64,000 nt of DNA. Origin: Bacillus sp. MM2020_4. GTDB taxonomy: Bacteria > Bacillota > Bacilli > Bacillales > Cytobacillaceae. The notes under the pieces were generated by a model that made no database searches, was not told the origin of the DNA, and saw nothing but the letters and a program-made list of their open reading frames with translations. The stretch spans positions 124,001 through 188,000 of the forward strand of contig NZ_JAANMZ010000001.1 of the NCBI RefSeq assembly GCF_011250555.1, in the 5' to 3' direction. Numbering within the stretch: the first letter of the stretch is position 1; each line of letters begins with the position of its first letter. Below, piece after piece: positions 36,906-45,733 of the stretch. A program made the translations under genes and the position numbers.

Positions 36906-37535
36906 TTTCATGTTTTGAGCAATTTTATAGAGGGGAGCCACATGGTTAAATACATCCTCAATTTGCTGCAATAACCCTTCGGAACCTAACTGGATGGTTT
37001 GATCCCTCTCAATGGTAAAACCGCATAATAACTCTGCCTTTTTTACATTTTGCAGTCTAGCAAAGTTTGTAAGCAAATCAGCTTTTGACAAATTTCCGTG
37101 TTTAATTGTATCAGGCTTCATATGATCTAACGACCAGACGTAGTCTTTTGGTATTTCCTTAAATATTTTATTGGCCTTTTTTGTAAATCTTGCTCCCATG
37201 TCCTCTTTTTGAGGTGCTTCATAAATGACGGCAAACCAAATGAATAAATGGGTATGCCACAAGCCTATTTGGAAATGGGGCAGCATTTTATAGCCGCGAG
37301 GATTATTGGCAAAGGCCACCCATGTATCTTTTGGCGGATTGATTGTCCGTCTTGCATGCTTTGCCACATGGACAAACATTTCATCTCCTGTTAAATGAGA
37401 CAAAGATGGCGCAAAGTGCGCCCCTAGAAGCTCTAATTTAGGACGGATTGTCCTTTTAAGTGCGTCCATTCTTGCTTCTAACCCATCTAGTAAGAACACA
37501 TCAAAATCTTCATTTGTAAATCCATTGAATTCCAT
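36903..37535 (-). CDS. yktB: UPF0637 family protein YktB
   Basis: The 210-residue protein matches B. subtilis YktB, with FDVFLLDGLEARMDALKRTIRPKLE, the core HVAKHARRTINPPKDTWVAF and HFQIGLWHTHLFIWFA. The function is unknown; structures of this family resemble a small alpha/beta domain. The ATG after GGAGGG on the minus strand is used; a longer frame upstream adds 30 residues without homology. Its stop codon belongs to a dispersed repeat. Confidence 0.94.
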   Translation of the reverse strand: MEFNGFTNEDFDVFLLDGLEARMDALKRTIRPKLELLGAHFAPSLSHLTGDEMFVHVAKHARRTINPPKDTWVAFANNPRGYKMLPHFQIGLWHTHLFIWFAVIYEAPQKEDMGARFTKKANKIFKEIPKDYVWSLDHMKPDTIKHGNLSKADLLTNFARLQNVKKAELLCGFTIERDQTIQLGSEGLLQQIEDVFNHVAPLYKIAQNMK

Positions 37536-37714
37536 CTGTAATCCCTCCAACACGCAATTCGCCATTAATTGTAGCACATTGCCGAAATTACAAGAAGTTT
37601 GGTGCTTATATAGGTTAAAGCACATATTTGTTGCAACCCTTCAAGAATCCTCATATGATACAGTAAAAAAATAATCAGAAAAGTCAATCAAAATGGAGGA
37701 AGGGGAGGAGAAAG

Positions 37715-37909
37715 GTGAAACAATTAATGAATACTTCATTAAAAAAAGCGGGCGAAAAAGAAAGAACTGCGGTATTGAGATTAGAAATGGATTATGAATT
37801 GGCGGTATTATTTGAAGCAATTGAGGAAAAGAATGAGAGAAAAATGAAAGAATGTAAACAAAAGTTAGAAAAAATCCGTCAGGAATTATTACGATTTAAA
37901 GCTCTTTGA
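37715..37909 (+). CDS. ykzI: Small helical protein YkzI
   Basis: The 64-residue product is strongly charged and helical (KKAGEKERTAVLRLEMDYEL, KNERKMKECKQKLEKIRQEL), with a likely coiled coil in the second half. Size and position between yktB and yktC match B. subtilis ykzI; the name rests mostly on synteny. A GTG start lies shortly after GGGGAGGAG. The function is unknown. Confidence 0.75.
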   Translation: MKQLMNTSLKKAGEKERTAVLRLEMDYELAVLFEAIEEKNERKMKECKQKLEKIRQELLRFKAL

Positions 37910-37983
37910 TTGATTGGGGATATTTTAATCAAAGGAGTAATAAATTAGAATGAACCCAAAAAGAATAAATTATTTGCTTATCT

Positions 37984-38027
37984 AAAACGGACTCCAAAAA
38001 TGATTGCGAGGAGTTCGTTTATTATTG
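37984..38027 (+). terminator. Terminator after ykzI
   Basis: AAACGGACTCC pairs with GGAGTTCGTTT (one mismatch or G-U) over a 14-base loop and is followed by ATTATT. The ykzI-yktC gap of about 250 bases otherwise holds an 11-codon frame with a poorly placed ribosome binding site and no clear gene. Confidence 0.7.
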
Positions 38028-38165
38028 TGCAGATATGTGATATTTTGAACGTATAGGGAGCTATAAGTTGCTGTGTTTCATCAATTTGATTAAGCTAAAG
38101 GTACATCAAATAATAGAGCATGCTTGATACTACATACAATAGAAATCGGGAAATGGAGGGGTATT

Positions 38166-38963
38166 ATGAATTGGGAAGAAATTGATACTTATGCAAAAGA
38201 ATGGGTAAAGGAAGCAGGAAACAGGATACGTTTATCCTTTGAGAAGACATTAAGTATTGAAACAAAGTCAAACGCCAACGATCTTGTGACAAATATGGAT
38301 AAGGAAATTGAACAATTTTTTATAAATAAAATTAGGGGGATGTATCCGGAGCATAGAATTATGGGGGAAGAAGGATTTGGTGATGAACTGAACAGCCTTG
38401 ATGGAATTGTCTGGTTAATTGATCCCATTGATGGAACGATGAATTTTATCCATCAACAAAGGAACTTTGCGATATCCATAGGGATTTACGAAAATGGAAT
38501 TGGCCAAATTGGCCTCGTTTATGATGTGGTCCATGATGAATTGTATCATGCAATTCGGGGCAAGGGTGCTTTTTTAAATGGAAAACAACTACCAGTACTT
38601 AAGGAATCAAAAGTGAAGGAATCCATCATTGCCCTTAATGCCACATGGGTAATGGAGAATCATCGTATCGATCATAATTTGTTGATTCCATTAGTTAGAA
38701 ATGCCAGAGGGACCAGATCCTACGGGACAGCTGCACTTGAATTGGTGTTTGTTGCAACAGGGAGGGTGGATGCCTATCTTTCGATGCGATTATCGCCATG
38801 GGACATTGCTGCAGGAGCAGTTATTGTAGAAGAATTAGGTGGAGTAGTAACTAATTTAAAGGGGGAAAAACATAATTTTCTTTCCCAAGATTCACTTTTC
38901 ACGGCAAATCCCGGTTTACATCAAGAAATCTTAAAGGATTATTTAAAGGCAGGTCAATCGTAA
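38166..38963 (+). CDS. yktC: Inositol monophosphatase family protein (YktC/SuhB-like)
   Basis: The 265-residue enzyme has the metal-dependent phosphatase motifs of the IMPase family: MGEEGFG, WLIDPIDGTMNF and SPWDIAAGAVIVEELGG. It should dephosphorylate inositol phosphate or a similar sugar phosphate; members of this family vary in substrate. The ATG after GGAGGGG is used; an upstream in-frame start adds 14 residues. Order ykzI-yktC is as in B. subtilis. A strong terminator begins at its stop codon. Confidence 0.92.
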   Translation: MNWEEIDTYAKEWVKEAGNRIRLSFEKTLSIETKSNANDLVTNMDKEIEQFFINKIRGMYPEHRIMGEEGFGDELNSLDGIVWLIDPIDGTMNFIHQQRNFAISIGIYENGIGQIGLVYDVVHDELYHAIRGKGAFLNGKQLPVLKESKVKESIIALNATWVMENHRIDHNLLIPLVRNARGTRSYGTAALELVFVATGRVDAYLSMRLSPWDIAAGAVIVEELGGVVTNLKGEKHNFLSQDSLFTANPGLHQEILKDYLKAGQS

Positions 38964-38992
38964 AAAAAAGAAGCCATTTGGCTTCTTTTTTA
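38962..38992 (+). terminator. Terminator of yktC
   Basis: AAAAAAGAAGCC pairs with GGCTTCTTTTTT over a four-base loop, starting at the yktC stop codon. Confidence 0.95.
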
Positions 38993-39018
38993 AGAGATAA
39001 GAAAGTATAATTTTTAAC

Positions 39019-39179
39019 TTTGAGAATTGTCCAGCTCCAGCACCCTAGCGGCTAGTGTCCTTCGCCCTCCGCCCTAAGATAAGTCAACATCGAATCGCTG
39101 ACGCTCTTCGTGTTTCCTTTATCTCAGTTGGAGCGCTCCAGGCCATACGCCGCTGACCAGGGCGCTTCCACTTTTCTCA
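39019..39179 (+). repeat. Dispersed palindromic repeat, copy B (full length)
   Basis: This 160-base element starts TTTGAGAATTGTCCAGCTCC and ends AGGGCGCTTCCACTTTTCTCA. The arms pair end to end (CCCTAGCGGC...GCCGCTGACCAGGG) and in the middle (AAGATAA with TTATCT). The right end includes the ylaF stop codon, read on the minus strand as TGAGAAAAGTGGAAGCGCC. It is GC-rich compared with its surroundings. Confidence 0.85.
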
Positions 39180-39362
39180 TAATTCTCCACTTTCACGCAT
39201 TTTTCTTTTTGTTTTAAATCCTAGTCCCATGATGACAATAACTGCTAAAATACAGCCAATTGCTCCCAGTAAACTTTTTTCACTAATAGCAATACCGATT
39301 CCCATGATACTAGCTGCAGCAAGTATTGCATACATAAGTAAAGGCCATTTTACACTTTTCAT
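39177..39362 (-). CDS. ylaF: Small membrane protein YlaF
   Basis: The 61-residue product has two membrane segments (WPLLMYAILAAASIMGIGIAI and LLGAIGCILAVIVIMGLGF) and a basic C-terminus, like B. subtilis YlaF, which also lies just upstream of and divergent from typA. The function is unknown. The ATG follows GAAGGGA by nine bases; an upstream TTG overlaps that site. Its stop codon lies in a dispersed repeat copy. Confidence 0.85.
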   Translation of the reverse strand: MKSVKWPLLMYAILAAASIMGIGIAISEKSLLGAIGCILAVIVIMGLGFKTKRKMRESGEL

Positions 39363-39458
39363 TTTTTCAGATCCCTTCAATAGTAAACGGTAACAATCAT
39401 ATTTTTTAGATATATTTTTTATTCTACATAAAATGCTTTAGGGTTTCCACTTTATTTA

Positions 39459-39467
39459 TGGTATAAT
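39459..39467 (+). promoter_or_regulatory. Extended -10 promoter of typA
   Basis: TGGTATAAT is an extended -10 element about 70 bases upstream of the typA start, with no clear -35. Confidence 0.6.
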
Positions 39468-39535
39468 GTTTTAGTTGTAAATGAAAAACTATAAATAGAT
39501 TTTATTTTTATGAATATAGGCAGGAGTGGAAATTT

Positions 39536-41374
39536 TTGAAAATAAGAAATGATATTCGTAATATTGCGATCATTGCACACGTTGATCATGGGAAAACAAC
39601 GTTGGTGGATCAATTATTAAAACAGTCTGGAACGTTTCGTTCAAATGAGCATGTGGAAGAACGGGCAATGGACTCTAATGATCTAGAAAGAGAGCGCGGA
39701 ATTACCATCCTTGCTAAAAATACAGCGGTACAATATAAAGATACCCGTATCAATATTTTAGATACTCCGGGACACGCTGATTTTGGCGGCGAGGTTGAGC
39801 GGATTATGAAAATGGTTGACGGAGTATTACTTGTCGTAGATGCTTATGAAGGATGTATGCCGCAAACTCGTTTTGTTCTTAAAAAGGCATTGGAGCAGAA
39901 AATCACACCGATTGTCGTTGTAAATAAAATTGACCGTGACTTTGCTCGTCCAGCAGAAGTAATTGATGAAGTAATCGACTTATTTATTGAACTTGATGCA
40001 TCGGAGGATCAGCTTGAATTCCCTGTTATTTATGCATCAGCCATAAATGGTACGGCAAGCGTCAATCCTGAACAACAGGATGAAAACATGCAGTCATTGT
40101 ATGATGCCATCGTTGAATATATTCCGGCACCAGTTGATAATCGTGAAGAGCCATTACAATTCCAAGTAGCTCTTCTAGATTATAACGATTATGTCGGCAG
40201 AATCGGCATTGGGCGTGTTTTCCGTGGCACGATGCAAGTTGGTCAACAAGTTGCTTTAATGAAATTAGATGGTAGTGTAAAACAATTCCGTGTCACCAAA
40301 ATCTTCGGATTCTTTGGCCTAAAACGTCAGGAAGTTCAAGAAGCAAAAGCTGGTGACCTAATAGCGGTATCTGGTATGGAAGATATTAATGTTGGTGAAA
40401 CCGTTTGTCCAATTGAGCACCAAGAAGCATTACCAATTTTGCGAATCGACGAACCGACACTGCAAATGACTTTTGCCGTAAACAATAGTCCATTTGCTGG
40501 ACGAGAAGGAAAATATTTAACTTCACGAAAAATTGAAGAAAGACTTCTTGCACAATTACACACAGATGTAAGTTTACGGGTTGAAAACACAGACTCACCC
40601 GATGCTTGGATTGTTTCCGGCCGTGGTGAACTTCATTTATCTATTCTGATTGAAAATATGCGCCGTGAAGGCTATGAACTTCAAGTTTCAAAACCTGAGG
40701 TCATTGTTAAAGTTATTGATGGCGTTCGCTGTGAGCCTGTAGAAAGAGTGCAAATCGACGTTCCTGAAGAACATACTGGTTCTGTTATGGAGTCAATTGG
40801 TGCGCGCAAAGGTGAAATGCTTGATATGATTAATAATGGTTCTGGTCAAGTTAGGTTAATCTTTAATGTCCCTGCACGTGGTTTAATTGGGTATACTACT
40901 GAATTCCTAACCATGACACGTGGATATGGAATTATTAATCATACTTTTGACAGCTACCAGCCAATGCTTGCGGGTCAAGTTGGCGGAAGACATCAAGGTG
41001 TCTTAGTCTCAATGGAGTCTGGAAAAGCCTCGACATATGGTATTATGCAGGTAGAGGATCGTGGTACGATATTCGTTGAACCAGGCACGGAGATATATGA
41101 GGGAATGATTGTTGGTGAAAACACTCGTGAAAATGACATTACAGTCAATATCACAAAAGTGAAGCAGGCAACAAATGTTCGTTCAGCCAATAAAGACCAA
41201 ACATCAGTTATTAAAAAACCACGTATTATGACATTAGAAGAATCGCTAGAATATTTAAATGATGACGAATATTGTGAGGTAACACCAGAATCTATTCGCC
41301 TACGTAAGAAAATTTTAGATAAAAATGAACGTGAAAAATCAGCTAAAAAGAAAAAATATGCTGAAATGAGTTAA
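39536..41374 (+). CDS. typA: GTPase TypA/BipA
   Basis: TypA is a translational GTPase related to EF-G that acts in ribosome assembly and in stress and cold adaptation. The 612 residues show the G1 motif HVDHGKTT, the switch region [21 protein letters not shown], and NKIDR, then EF-G-like domains III and V and the TypA-specific C-terminal domain ([21 protein letters not shown] lies in it). The TTG start follows AGGAGTGG; the product begins [20 protein letters not shown] as in B. subtilis. It is followed by ylaH. Confidence 0.97.
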   Translation: MKIRNDIRNIAIIAHVDHGKTTLVDQLLKQSGTFRSNEHVEERAMDSNDLERERGITILAKNTAVQYKDTRINILDTPGHADFGGEVERIMKMVDGVLLVVDAYEGCMPQTRFVLKKALEQKITPIVVVNKIDRDFARPAEVIDEVIDLFIELDASEDQLEFPVIYASAINGTASVNPEQQDENMQSLYDAIVEYIPAPVDNREEPLQFQVALLDYNDYVGRIGIGRVFRGTMQVGQQVALMKLDGSVKQFRVTKIFGFFGLKRQEVQEAKAGDLIAVSGMEDINVGETVCPIEHQEALPILRIDEPTLQMTFAVNNSPFAGREGKYLTSRKIEERLLAQLHTDVSLRVENTDSPDAWIVSGRGELHLSILIENMRREGYELQVSKPEVIVKVIDGVRCEPVERVQIDVPEEHTGSVMESIGARKGEMLDMINNGSGQVRLIFNVPARGLIGYTTEFLTMTRGYGIINHTFDSYQPMLAGQVGGRHQGVLVSMESGKASTYGIMQVEDRGTIFVEPGTEIYEGMIVGENTRENDITVNITKVKQATNVRSANKDQTSVIKKPRIMTLEESLEYLNDDEYCEVTPESIRLRKKILDKNEREKSAKKKKYAEMS

Positions 41375-41391
41375 TTAATGAGGTGCACGCT

Positions 41392-41733
41392 GTGGAAGAT
41401 TTAAAATCATTCTCCCCTAGTTTAAGATTTTTTATTGAGCTTGTTGCAGGTAATTCACCTGTATCACAAAGTGATGTAGAAACTGGTGTGTTACTCCAAT
41501 ATTTATTTATTGTCATTTTAACCATTATTGTCTACAGATTAGGCTTTGCAAAAAAATTGCCTCTGTTAAAAAACATTGTCGTCTATGTCAGCCTTTGCGT
41601 TGGATGCCTGATCATGTTGTTCTTTTCTTACGCATTGCCAATTGCTGAAGGGCTTGGTGTAGCGGCGGTATTATTAATCATTTATAAAATCCGCCGTTAC
41701 CAATCGGAAAAGAATCATGCGGAAGCAAAATAA
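41392..41733 (+). CDS. ylaH: Membrane protein YlaH
   Basis: The 113-residue protein has three hydrophobic segments (YLFIVILTIIVYRLGFAKK, NIVVYVSLCVGCLIMLFFSY, GLGVAAVLLIIYKIRR), matching B. subtilis YlaH after typA. The function is unknown. The GTG start six bases after GAGGTG is chosen; an earlier GTG lies inside that site. It is 18 bases from typA and 16 from the next gene, so the three likely share a transcript. Confidence 0.85.
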   Translation: MEDLKSFSPSLRFFIELVAGNSPVSQSDVETGVLLQYLFIVILTIIVYRLGFAKKLPLLKNIVVYVSLCVGCLIMLFFSYALPIAEGLGVAAVLLIIYKIRRYQSEKNHAEAK

Positions 41734-41748
41734 CGGGGGTTTAAGTAA

Positions 41749-42042
41749 ATGAATTCCTTACAGGATGCACTATATAATTGGCTAACGATAAAGATTGTCT
41801 GCGATGCTCGTCCTGATGATTCTGCAGCAAAGGAAACTCGAGATTTCTTTGAAGAAATGTTAACAAATGAGCATCATGTATCATCTATTGAAACAACAAA
41901 AGATGATGTGATGTATTATATTTCCTATCAACAAGGTGAAGAAACTAAAAAACAACGCTACCCGCGTGAGTTAATTGAAATCATGCTGGACCAAATTAAC
42001 AAAGAACCTGAAAAGTATCAGGAATATCCAATAGTGGAATAA
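41749..42042 (+). CDS. Conserved-looking small protein, unknown
   Basis: The 97-residue acidic cytoplasmic protein (MNSLQDALYNWLTIKIVCDA, with RPDDSAAKETRDFFEEMLT and a Glu/Gln/Lys-rich end) follows ylaH by 16 bases with a GGGGG ribosome binding site. B. subtilis has no gene in this place between ylaH and ylaI that I know. No motif is recognised. It is closed by a strong terminator, so typA-ylaH-this gene form one operon. Confidence 0.75.
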   Translation: MNSLQDALYNWLTIKIVCDARPDDSAAKETRDFFEEMLTNEHHVSSIETTKDDVMYYISYQQGEETKKQRYPRELIEIMLDQINKEPEKYQEYPIVE

Positions 42043-42083
42043 AAAAAGTGCTGGCCTGTTTTCGTAATGGGCCAGCACTTTTT
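42043..42083 (+). terminator. Terminator of the typA operon
   Basis: AAAAAGTGCTGGCC pairs with GGCCAGCACTTTTT over an 11-base loop. Confidence 0.93.
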
Positions 42084-42106
42084 GTAAATAAGAACCAATC
42101 GTTATT

Positions 42107-42154
42107 GACTTTGAGAAATGTCTAGCTCCAGCGCCCTAGCGGCTAGTGTCCTTA
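42107..42154 (+). repeat. Dispersed repeat, copy C (left end only)
   Basis: GACTTTGAGAAATGTCTAGC and CCAGCGCCCTAGCGGCTAGTG match the left part of copy B closely, including the flanking ACTTTGAGAA. The element is cut off at GTCC, where the ylaI stop codon begins. Confidence 0.8.
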
Positions 42155-42352
42155 CCATTCATCTTTTTCCAATTTGGTCCGATATAAGCGGAAATTACCA
42201 GTATCAATTCGGGCATTGGTTTTTTCGGTTATTCTAGTGCTGCAGTTATCGCACATATATGTATGGATTGGACGATTACGAAGACGTTTCGCTGTTAAAG
42301 ATTCATCCTCGATCGCTTCAATTTTATCGCAAATGACACACTTTACTCTCAT
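42152..42352 (-). CDS. ylaI: Zinc-ribbon-like protein YlaI
   Basis: The 66-residue protein has two CxxC pairs, CVICDK near the start and CDNCSTRI in the middle, which would bind one zinc ion, and it matches B. subtilis YlaI (DUF2197). The function is unknown. Its stop codon touches a truncated dispersed repeat. Confidence 0.9.
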   Translation of the reverse strand: MRVKCVICDKIEAIEDESLTAKRLRNRPIHTYMCDNCSTRITEKTNARIDTGNFRLYRTKLEKDEW

Positions 42353-42521
42353 GAAGCCACCTCATCAATTCTTTCTTAAAATCTGAATGTTTGTATTATA
42401 GTATAACATGTGTGAACACAACATGTAATCAATTGGGTTAGAGTTGATGAAAAAAAGGGATAGTAGTAATATGAGAATATCTGTTTTCAAACAGTCAAGG
42501 AAAAATAAAGGGGTTGTAAAA

Positions 42522-42977
42522 ATGGCAAATCAAGTAGAGCCAAAGCTAATTAAGCCATTATATGATGAAATGCAGAAAGAACGTTTTGTTACATTGGCAA
42601 CAGTTGATTATGAGACAGGCGGACCAAATGTTAGTGCAATTTCTTGGGTGATGGCAATAGATGAAAGCACCATCTATTTTGCGGTTGATAATCGTTCACG
42701 GATTTTAGAAAACATTCATAAAAATAACAAGGTAGTTATTAATTTAATTGCAAATGAATCTACATATTCGATTCAAGGGGATGCACAGCTAAAAGAAGAA
42801 AGATTACAGGATGTTCCATTAAAGCTCGCATTAGTAAAAGTGACTATACAAGAAGTAAGGGATGTCATGTTTTACGGATCCAAAATTGTCACTGAAGTAC
42901 AGTATGATAAAACCTATGATAAAAATGCTGCCGAAAAATTGGACCGACAAGTAATGGAAGCAATGAAAAAAGCTTAG
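42522..42977 (+). CDS. ylaL: Pyridoxamine-phosphate-oxidase-like protein YlaL
   Basis: The 151-residue protein has the split-barrel FMN-binding fold of the PNPOx family: MQKERFVTLATVDYETGGPNV, AISWVMAIDESTIYFAVDNRS and VVINLIANES. It matches B. subtilis YlaL closely; the substrate is unknown. The ATG after AAGGGG is used; an upstream in-frame ATG adds 26 poorly conserved residues. A strong terminator begins within its last codons. Confidence 0.93.
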   Translation: MANQVEPKLIKPLYDEMQKERFVTLATVDYETGGPNVSAISWVMAIDESTIYFAVDNRSRILENIHKNNKVVINLIANESTYSIQGDAQLKEERLQDVPLKLALVKVTIQEVRDVMFYGSKIVTEVQYDKTYDKNAAEKLDRQVMEAMKKA

Positions 42978-42997
42978 TGAAAACTAAGCTTTTTTTG
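42966..42997 (+). terminator. Terminator of ylaL
   Basis: AAAAAAGCTTAG pairs with CTAAGCTTTTTT; the ylaL stop codon lies in the left arm. Confidence 0.95.
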
Positions 42998-43002
42998 ATA
43001 AA

Positions 43003-43023
43003 AAGGCGCTTCTGCTTTTCTTA
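43003..43023 (+). repeat. Dispersed repeat, copy E (right end only)
   Basis: AAGGCGCTTCTGCTTTTCTTA matches the right end of copy D. The last three bases are the ylaJ stop codon, read on the minus strand as TAAGAAAAGCAGAAGCGCC. Confidence 0.75.
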
Positions 43024-43611
43024 TTTATGATGATTGGATTGATCTTTTTGTTCCTTGTTAAGTTTTTCTTGTTCATTTTCTGGAAGTTTTTTATTAGGCT
43101 TCTCTGTTGCATTTTTGGGACTAGGTGTGATTAAATCACCAGGTATTTCCGGCATTAATCGCCCTGCCACATCGGCTAGCTCCTCCATAATACCTCGTAT
43201 AGGTCTGCCTTTTTTTATATCCGCCTGAATTTCCTTTAAGCGTTCGGTTGTATCCGCATCGGCGACAACAACAGCATTGGCACCATATGGATCTTTTCGC
43301 AGGCTCTCCGCAACTGAATATTTAATGGAGCCAACCTGTGATCGGTCAATTTTTGCATTGACATCAATCCCAACAATGGCATATTTCCCTAAAACTACGG
43401 CAGTTGCATCATTTACATTTGGTATACTTGTTGCGAGCGTTACTAACCGTTTTGAAATTTCCTGCCCTGATTTCGTGTCCACACTTTCAATATAACTATT
43501 TTTTACATTTACTAAGGAGTTATTTTCACTTTTGGCAATCTCTTTATGTTTATCGGTAGTACAACCAGCTAAGAGTAAACATATTGGGATGGTTAACAAT
43601 AGTTTTTTCAT
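43021..43611 (-). CDS. ylaJ: YhcN/YlaJ-type sporulation lipoprotein
   Basis: The 196-residue product has a signal peptide with lipobox LLLAGC, a central YhcN/YlaJ domain (LATSIPNVNDATAVVLGKYA, VGIDVNAKIDRSQVGSIKY) and a charged Lys/Glu/Asn-rich tail. In B. subtilis members of this family are made in the forespore and affect germination or the spore membrane. The ATG after GAGGAGG on the minus strand is used. It is divergent from ylaK. Confidence 0.92.
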   Translation of the reverse strand: MKKLLLTIPICLLLAGCTTDKHKEIAKSENNSLVNVKNSYIESVDTKSGQEISKRLVTLATSIPNVNDATAVVLGKYAIVGIDVNAKIDRSQVGSIKYSVAESLRKDPYGANAVVVADADTTERLKEIQADIKKGRPIRGIMEELADVAGRLMPEIPGDLITPSPKNATEKPNKKLPENEQEKLNKEQKDQSNHHK

Positions 43612-43781
43612 TTTAAAACCTCCTCCATGAAGATTGATCATATGGTCTCATTAACAATTATTGTGTGAAACGTCTTCTATCTTTATTCCAATAAACATAT
43701 ATTTTACCAAAGTCCAATCTAGCAAAGGGTTATTGAACTGAATTTACAAGCTTGACACCAAGTGAAGCAGGAGGCGTCGCT

Positions 43782-45110
43782 TTGAGTAAAATATACGTGT
43801 TAGATACAAACGTCTTATTACAAGACCCGTATTCCATTTTTTCCTTTGAAGATAATGAAGTTGTTATTCCCGCAGTCGTTCTTGAAGAGGTGGACTCAAA
43901 GAAAAGATACATGGATGAGGTGGGAAGAAATGCGAGACATGTATCAAGACTAATTGATGGCCTTAGGGCCTCAGGGAAGCTGCATGAAAAAATTCCTCTC
44001 GATAGGGGTGGAACGATTAGAATCGAATTAAACCATCGTTCCTTTCATGAACTTCAGGATATTTTTGTAGAAAAGACAAATGATAATCGGATTCTAGCGG
44101 TGGCAAAAAATTTATTTTTAGAAGAGCAAGCAAAAGAAGATGGTAAGCCGGTTATTATTGTTAGTAAGGATGCGTTAGTTAGGGTTAAAGCAGATGCAAT
44201 TGGATTGACCGCAGAAGACTTTTTAAACGACCGTGTGGTAGAAATTGAACATATTTATACAGGATTTTTTGAGTTACTTCTGCCAATTGAATTATTAGGC
44301 CGTTTTTATGAAAAGGGTGAGTTATCACTGTCAGAGGTTGCAAACCACCCATTTTACCCCAATCAATTCCTATTAATGAAGGATATTCTTGGCGGTTCCG
44401 CATCAGCAATAGGGATGGTGGATAAAACTAGTCAGAAAGTAAGGAAATTAACGCTAAATCAAGAGCATGTCTGGGGCATTCATTCAAGAAATGTCCAACA
44501 GACAATGGCGATAGAATTGTTATTACGAAAAGATATTCCACTTGTTACCCTAACCGGTAAAGCAGGGACTGGGAAGACATTGCTTGCTCTCGCTGCAGGT
44601 TTAATGCACACGGAGGATTTTAGGGAGTATAAAAAGCTATTAGTGGCTAGACCCATTGTACCTGTAGGGAAAGATTTAGGATTTCTGCCGGGGGAAAAAC
44701 AAGAAAAGCTTAGGCCGTGGATGCAGCCCATTTATGATAATTTGGAATTTCTCTTTAATACAAAAAAGCCTGGCGAACTTGATGCCATCTTAGCTGGGAT
44801 GGGATCAATCGAAGTGGAAGCTTTAACATATATTCGGGGCAGAAGCTTACCGAAGCAATTTATTATTATTGATGAAGCACAAAACTTAACAAAGCATGAA
44901 GTAAAAACCATCTTAACTAGGGTAGGTGAGGGCAGTAAGATTGTCTTAATGGGTGACCCGGAACAGATTGATCATCCATATCTTGATGCCTATAACAATG
45001 GATTAACCTACGTCGTTGAAAAATTTAAAGATCAAAACATTTCCGGTCATGTAAAATTATTAAAAGGGGAGCGGTCTGGGCTTGCGAGGCTTGCAGCAGA
45101 TTTATTGTGA
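43782..45110 (+). CDS. ylaK: PIN-PhoH ATPase YlaK
   Basis: The 442-residue protein joins an N-terminal PIN nuclease domain (YVLDTNVLLQDP, VVLEEVDSKKRY, TNDNRILAVAKN) to a C-terminal PhoH ATPase domain with Walker A LTGKAGTGKTLLALAAG and Walker B FIIIDEAQN. Such PhoH2-type fusions have been shown in mycobacteria to act as RNA helicases and ribonucleases. The TTG start seven bases after AGGAGG is chosen; an earlier ATG adds ten residues. It matches B. subtilis YlaK. Confidence 0.95.
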   Translation: MSKIYVLDTNVLLQDPYSIFSFEDNEVVIPAVVLEEVDSKKRYMDEVGRNARHVSRLIDGLRASGKLHEKIPLDRGGTIRIELNHRSFHELQDIFVEKTNDNRILAVAKNLFLEEQAKEDGKPVIIVSKDALVRVKADAIGLTAEDFLNDRVVEIEHIYTGFFELLLPIELLGRFYEKGELSLSEVANHPFYPNQFLLMKDILGGSASAIGMVDKTSQKVRKLTLNQEHVWGIHSRNVQQTMAIELLLRKDIPLVTLTGKAGTGKTLLALAAGLMHTEDFREYKKLLVARPIVPVGKDLGFLPGEKQEKLRPWMQPIYDNLEFLFNTKKPGELDAILAGMGSIEVEALTYIRGRSLPKQFIIIDEAQNLTKHEVKTILTRVGEGSKIVLMGDPEQIDHPYLDAYNNGLTYVVEKFKDQNISGHVKLLKGERSGLARLAADLL

Positions 45111-45138
45111 GAATAAACGGGCGCCAAGAGGCACCCGT

Positions 45139-45636
45139 CTATTTCAATGTAAACCCCATTACATTTTTTATGGGGTTATCCTGATTCGAACCATCGGGAT
45201 AAAGGATGTGTACTGGGCCGTCAGAAGATAAAGGTTGGCCATTTTTTGAAAATCCTAAAATGAACCCATAGGCTTTTTCAAGAGAAAACTCATATTCACC
45301 ATTTGTTGTATGTACAATCAGGGTCTCTGCATCACCTGCAGGTTCTGCATTTAATAAAAATGGCTTTAAAGGTATACCAAAGGTACCTGTTAATACTTTT
45401 TCTTTTAAAAATTTCTTCTCTGTTTTTAATGTCGGCGGAAAGACGGCCCCTTCCATTATTTCACGATCCCAATGCTTTGAAACAGCCTTGGTATATGCCT
45501 CAACTGAATCAGATTTTTCCTTTTCCTTTGTAAAATAAGTAGTCAAATCAATCCGACGGTCATCAAAAATCCAGACCCCTGGATCAAGTGTAATAGGATA
45601 TTTCACATTTCCCGATATACTCATAATTGTTTCCAT
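45139..45636 (-). CDS. Protein of unknown function
   Basis: The 165-residue ORF starts with ATG seven bases after GAGGGGG. It has no signal peptide or membrane segment. The N-terminal half has ITLDPGVWIFDDRRIDLTTY; the C-terminal half has a pattern (LGFSKNGQPLSSDGPVHILY, PDGS) that recalls the substrate-domain loop of sulfite-oxidase-like molybdopterin proteins, but without the cofactor-binding Cys, so I do not assign that function. It lies between ylaK and ylaN, where B. subtilis has a different gene. Confidence 0.75.
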   Translation of the reverse strand: METIMSISGNVKYPITLDPGVWIFDDRRIDLTTYFTKEKEKSDSVEAYTKAVSKHWDREIMEGAVFPPTLKTEKKFLKEKVLTGTFGIPLKPFLLNAEPAGDAETLIVHTTNGEYEFSLEKAYGFILGFSKNGQPLSSDGPVHILYPDGSNQDNPIKNVMGFTLK

Positions 45637-45733
45637 TATCCATCCCCCTCAGGTTCTAACAAGCTTAAGTATATCTTTTTTTGCGTGGAATGTCATAGGT
45701 GTAACATATGTTTTGCAAAATCCTTCATTGTTC

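Noticed and set aside
37950-37985. 11-codon frame after AAAGGAG in the ykzI-yktC gap
   Set aside because: The binding site is about 13 bases from the ATG and the frame is too short to judge; no promoter was seen.
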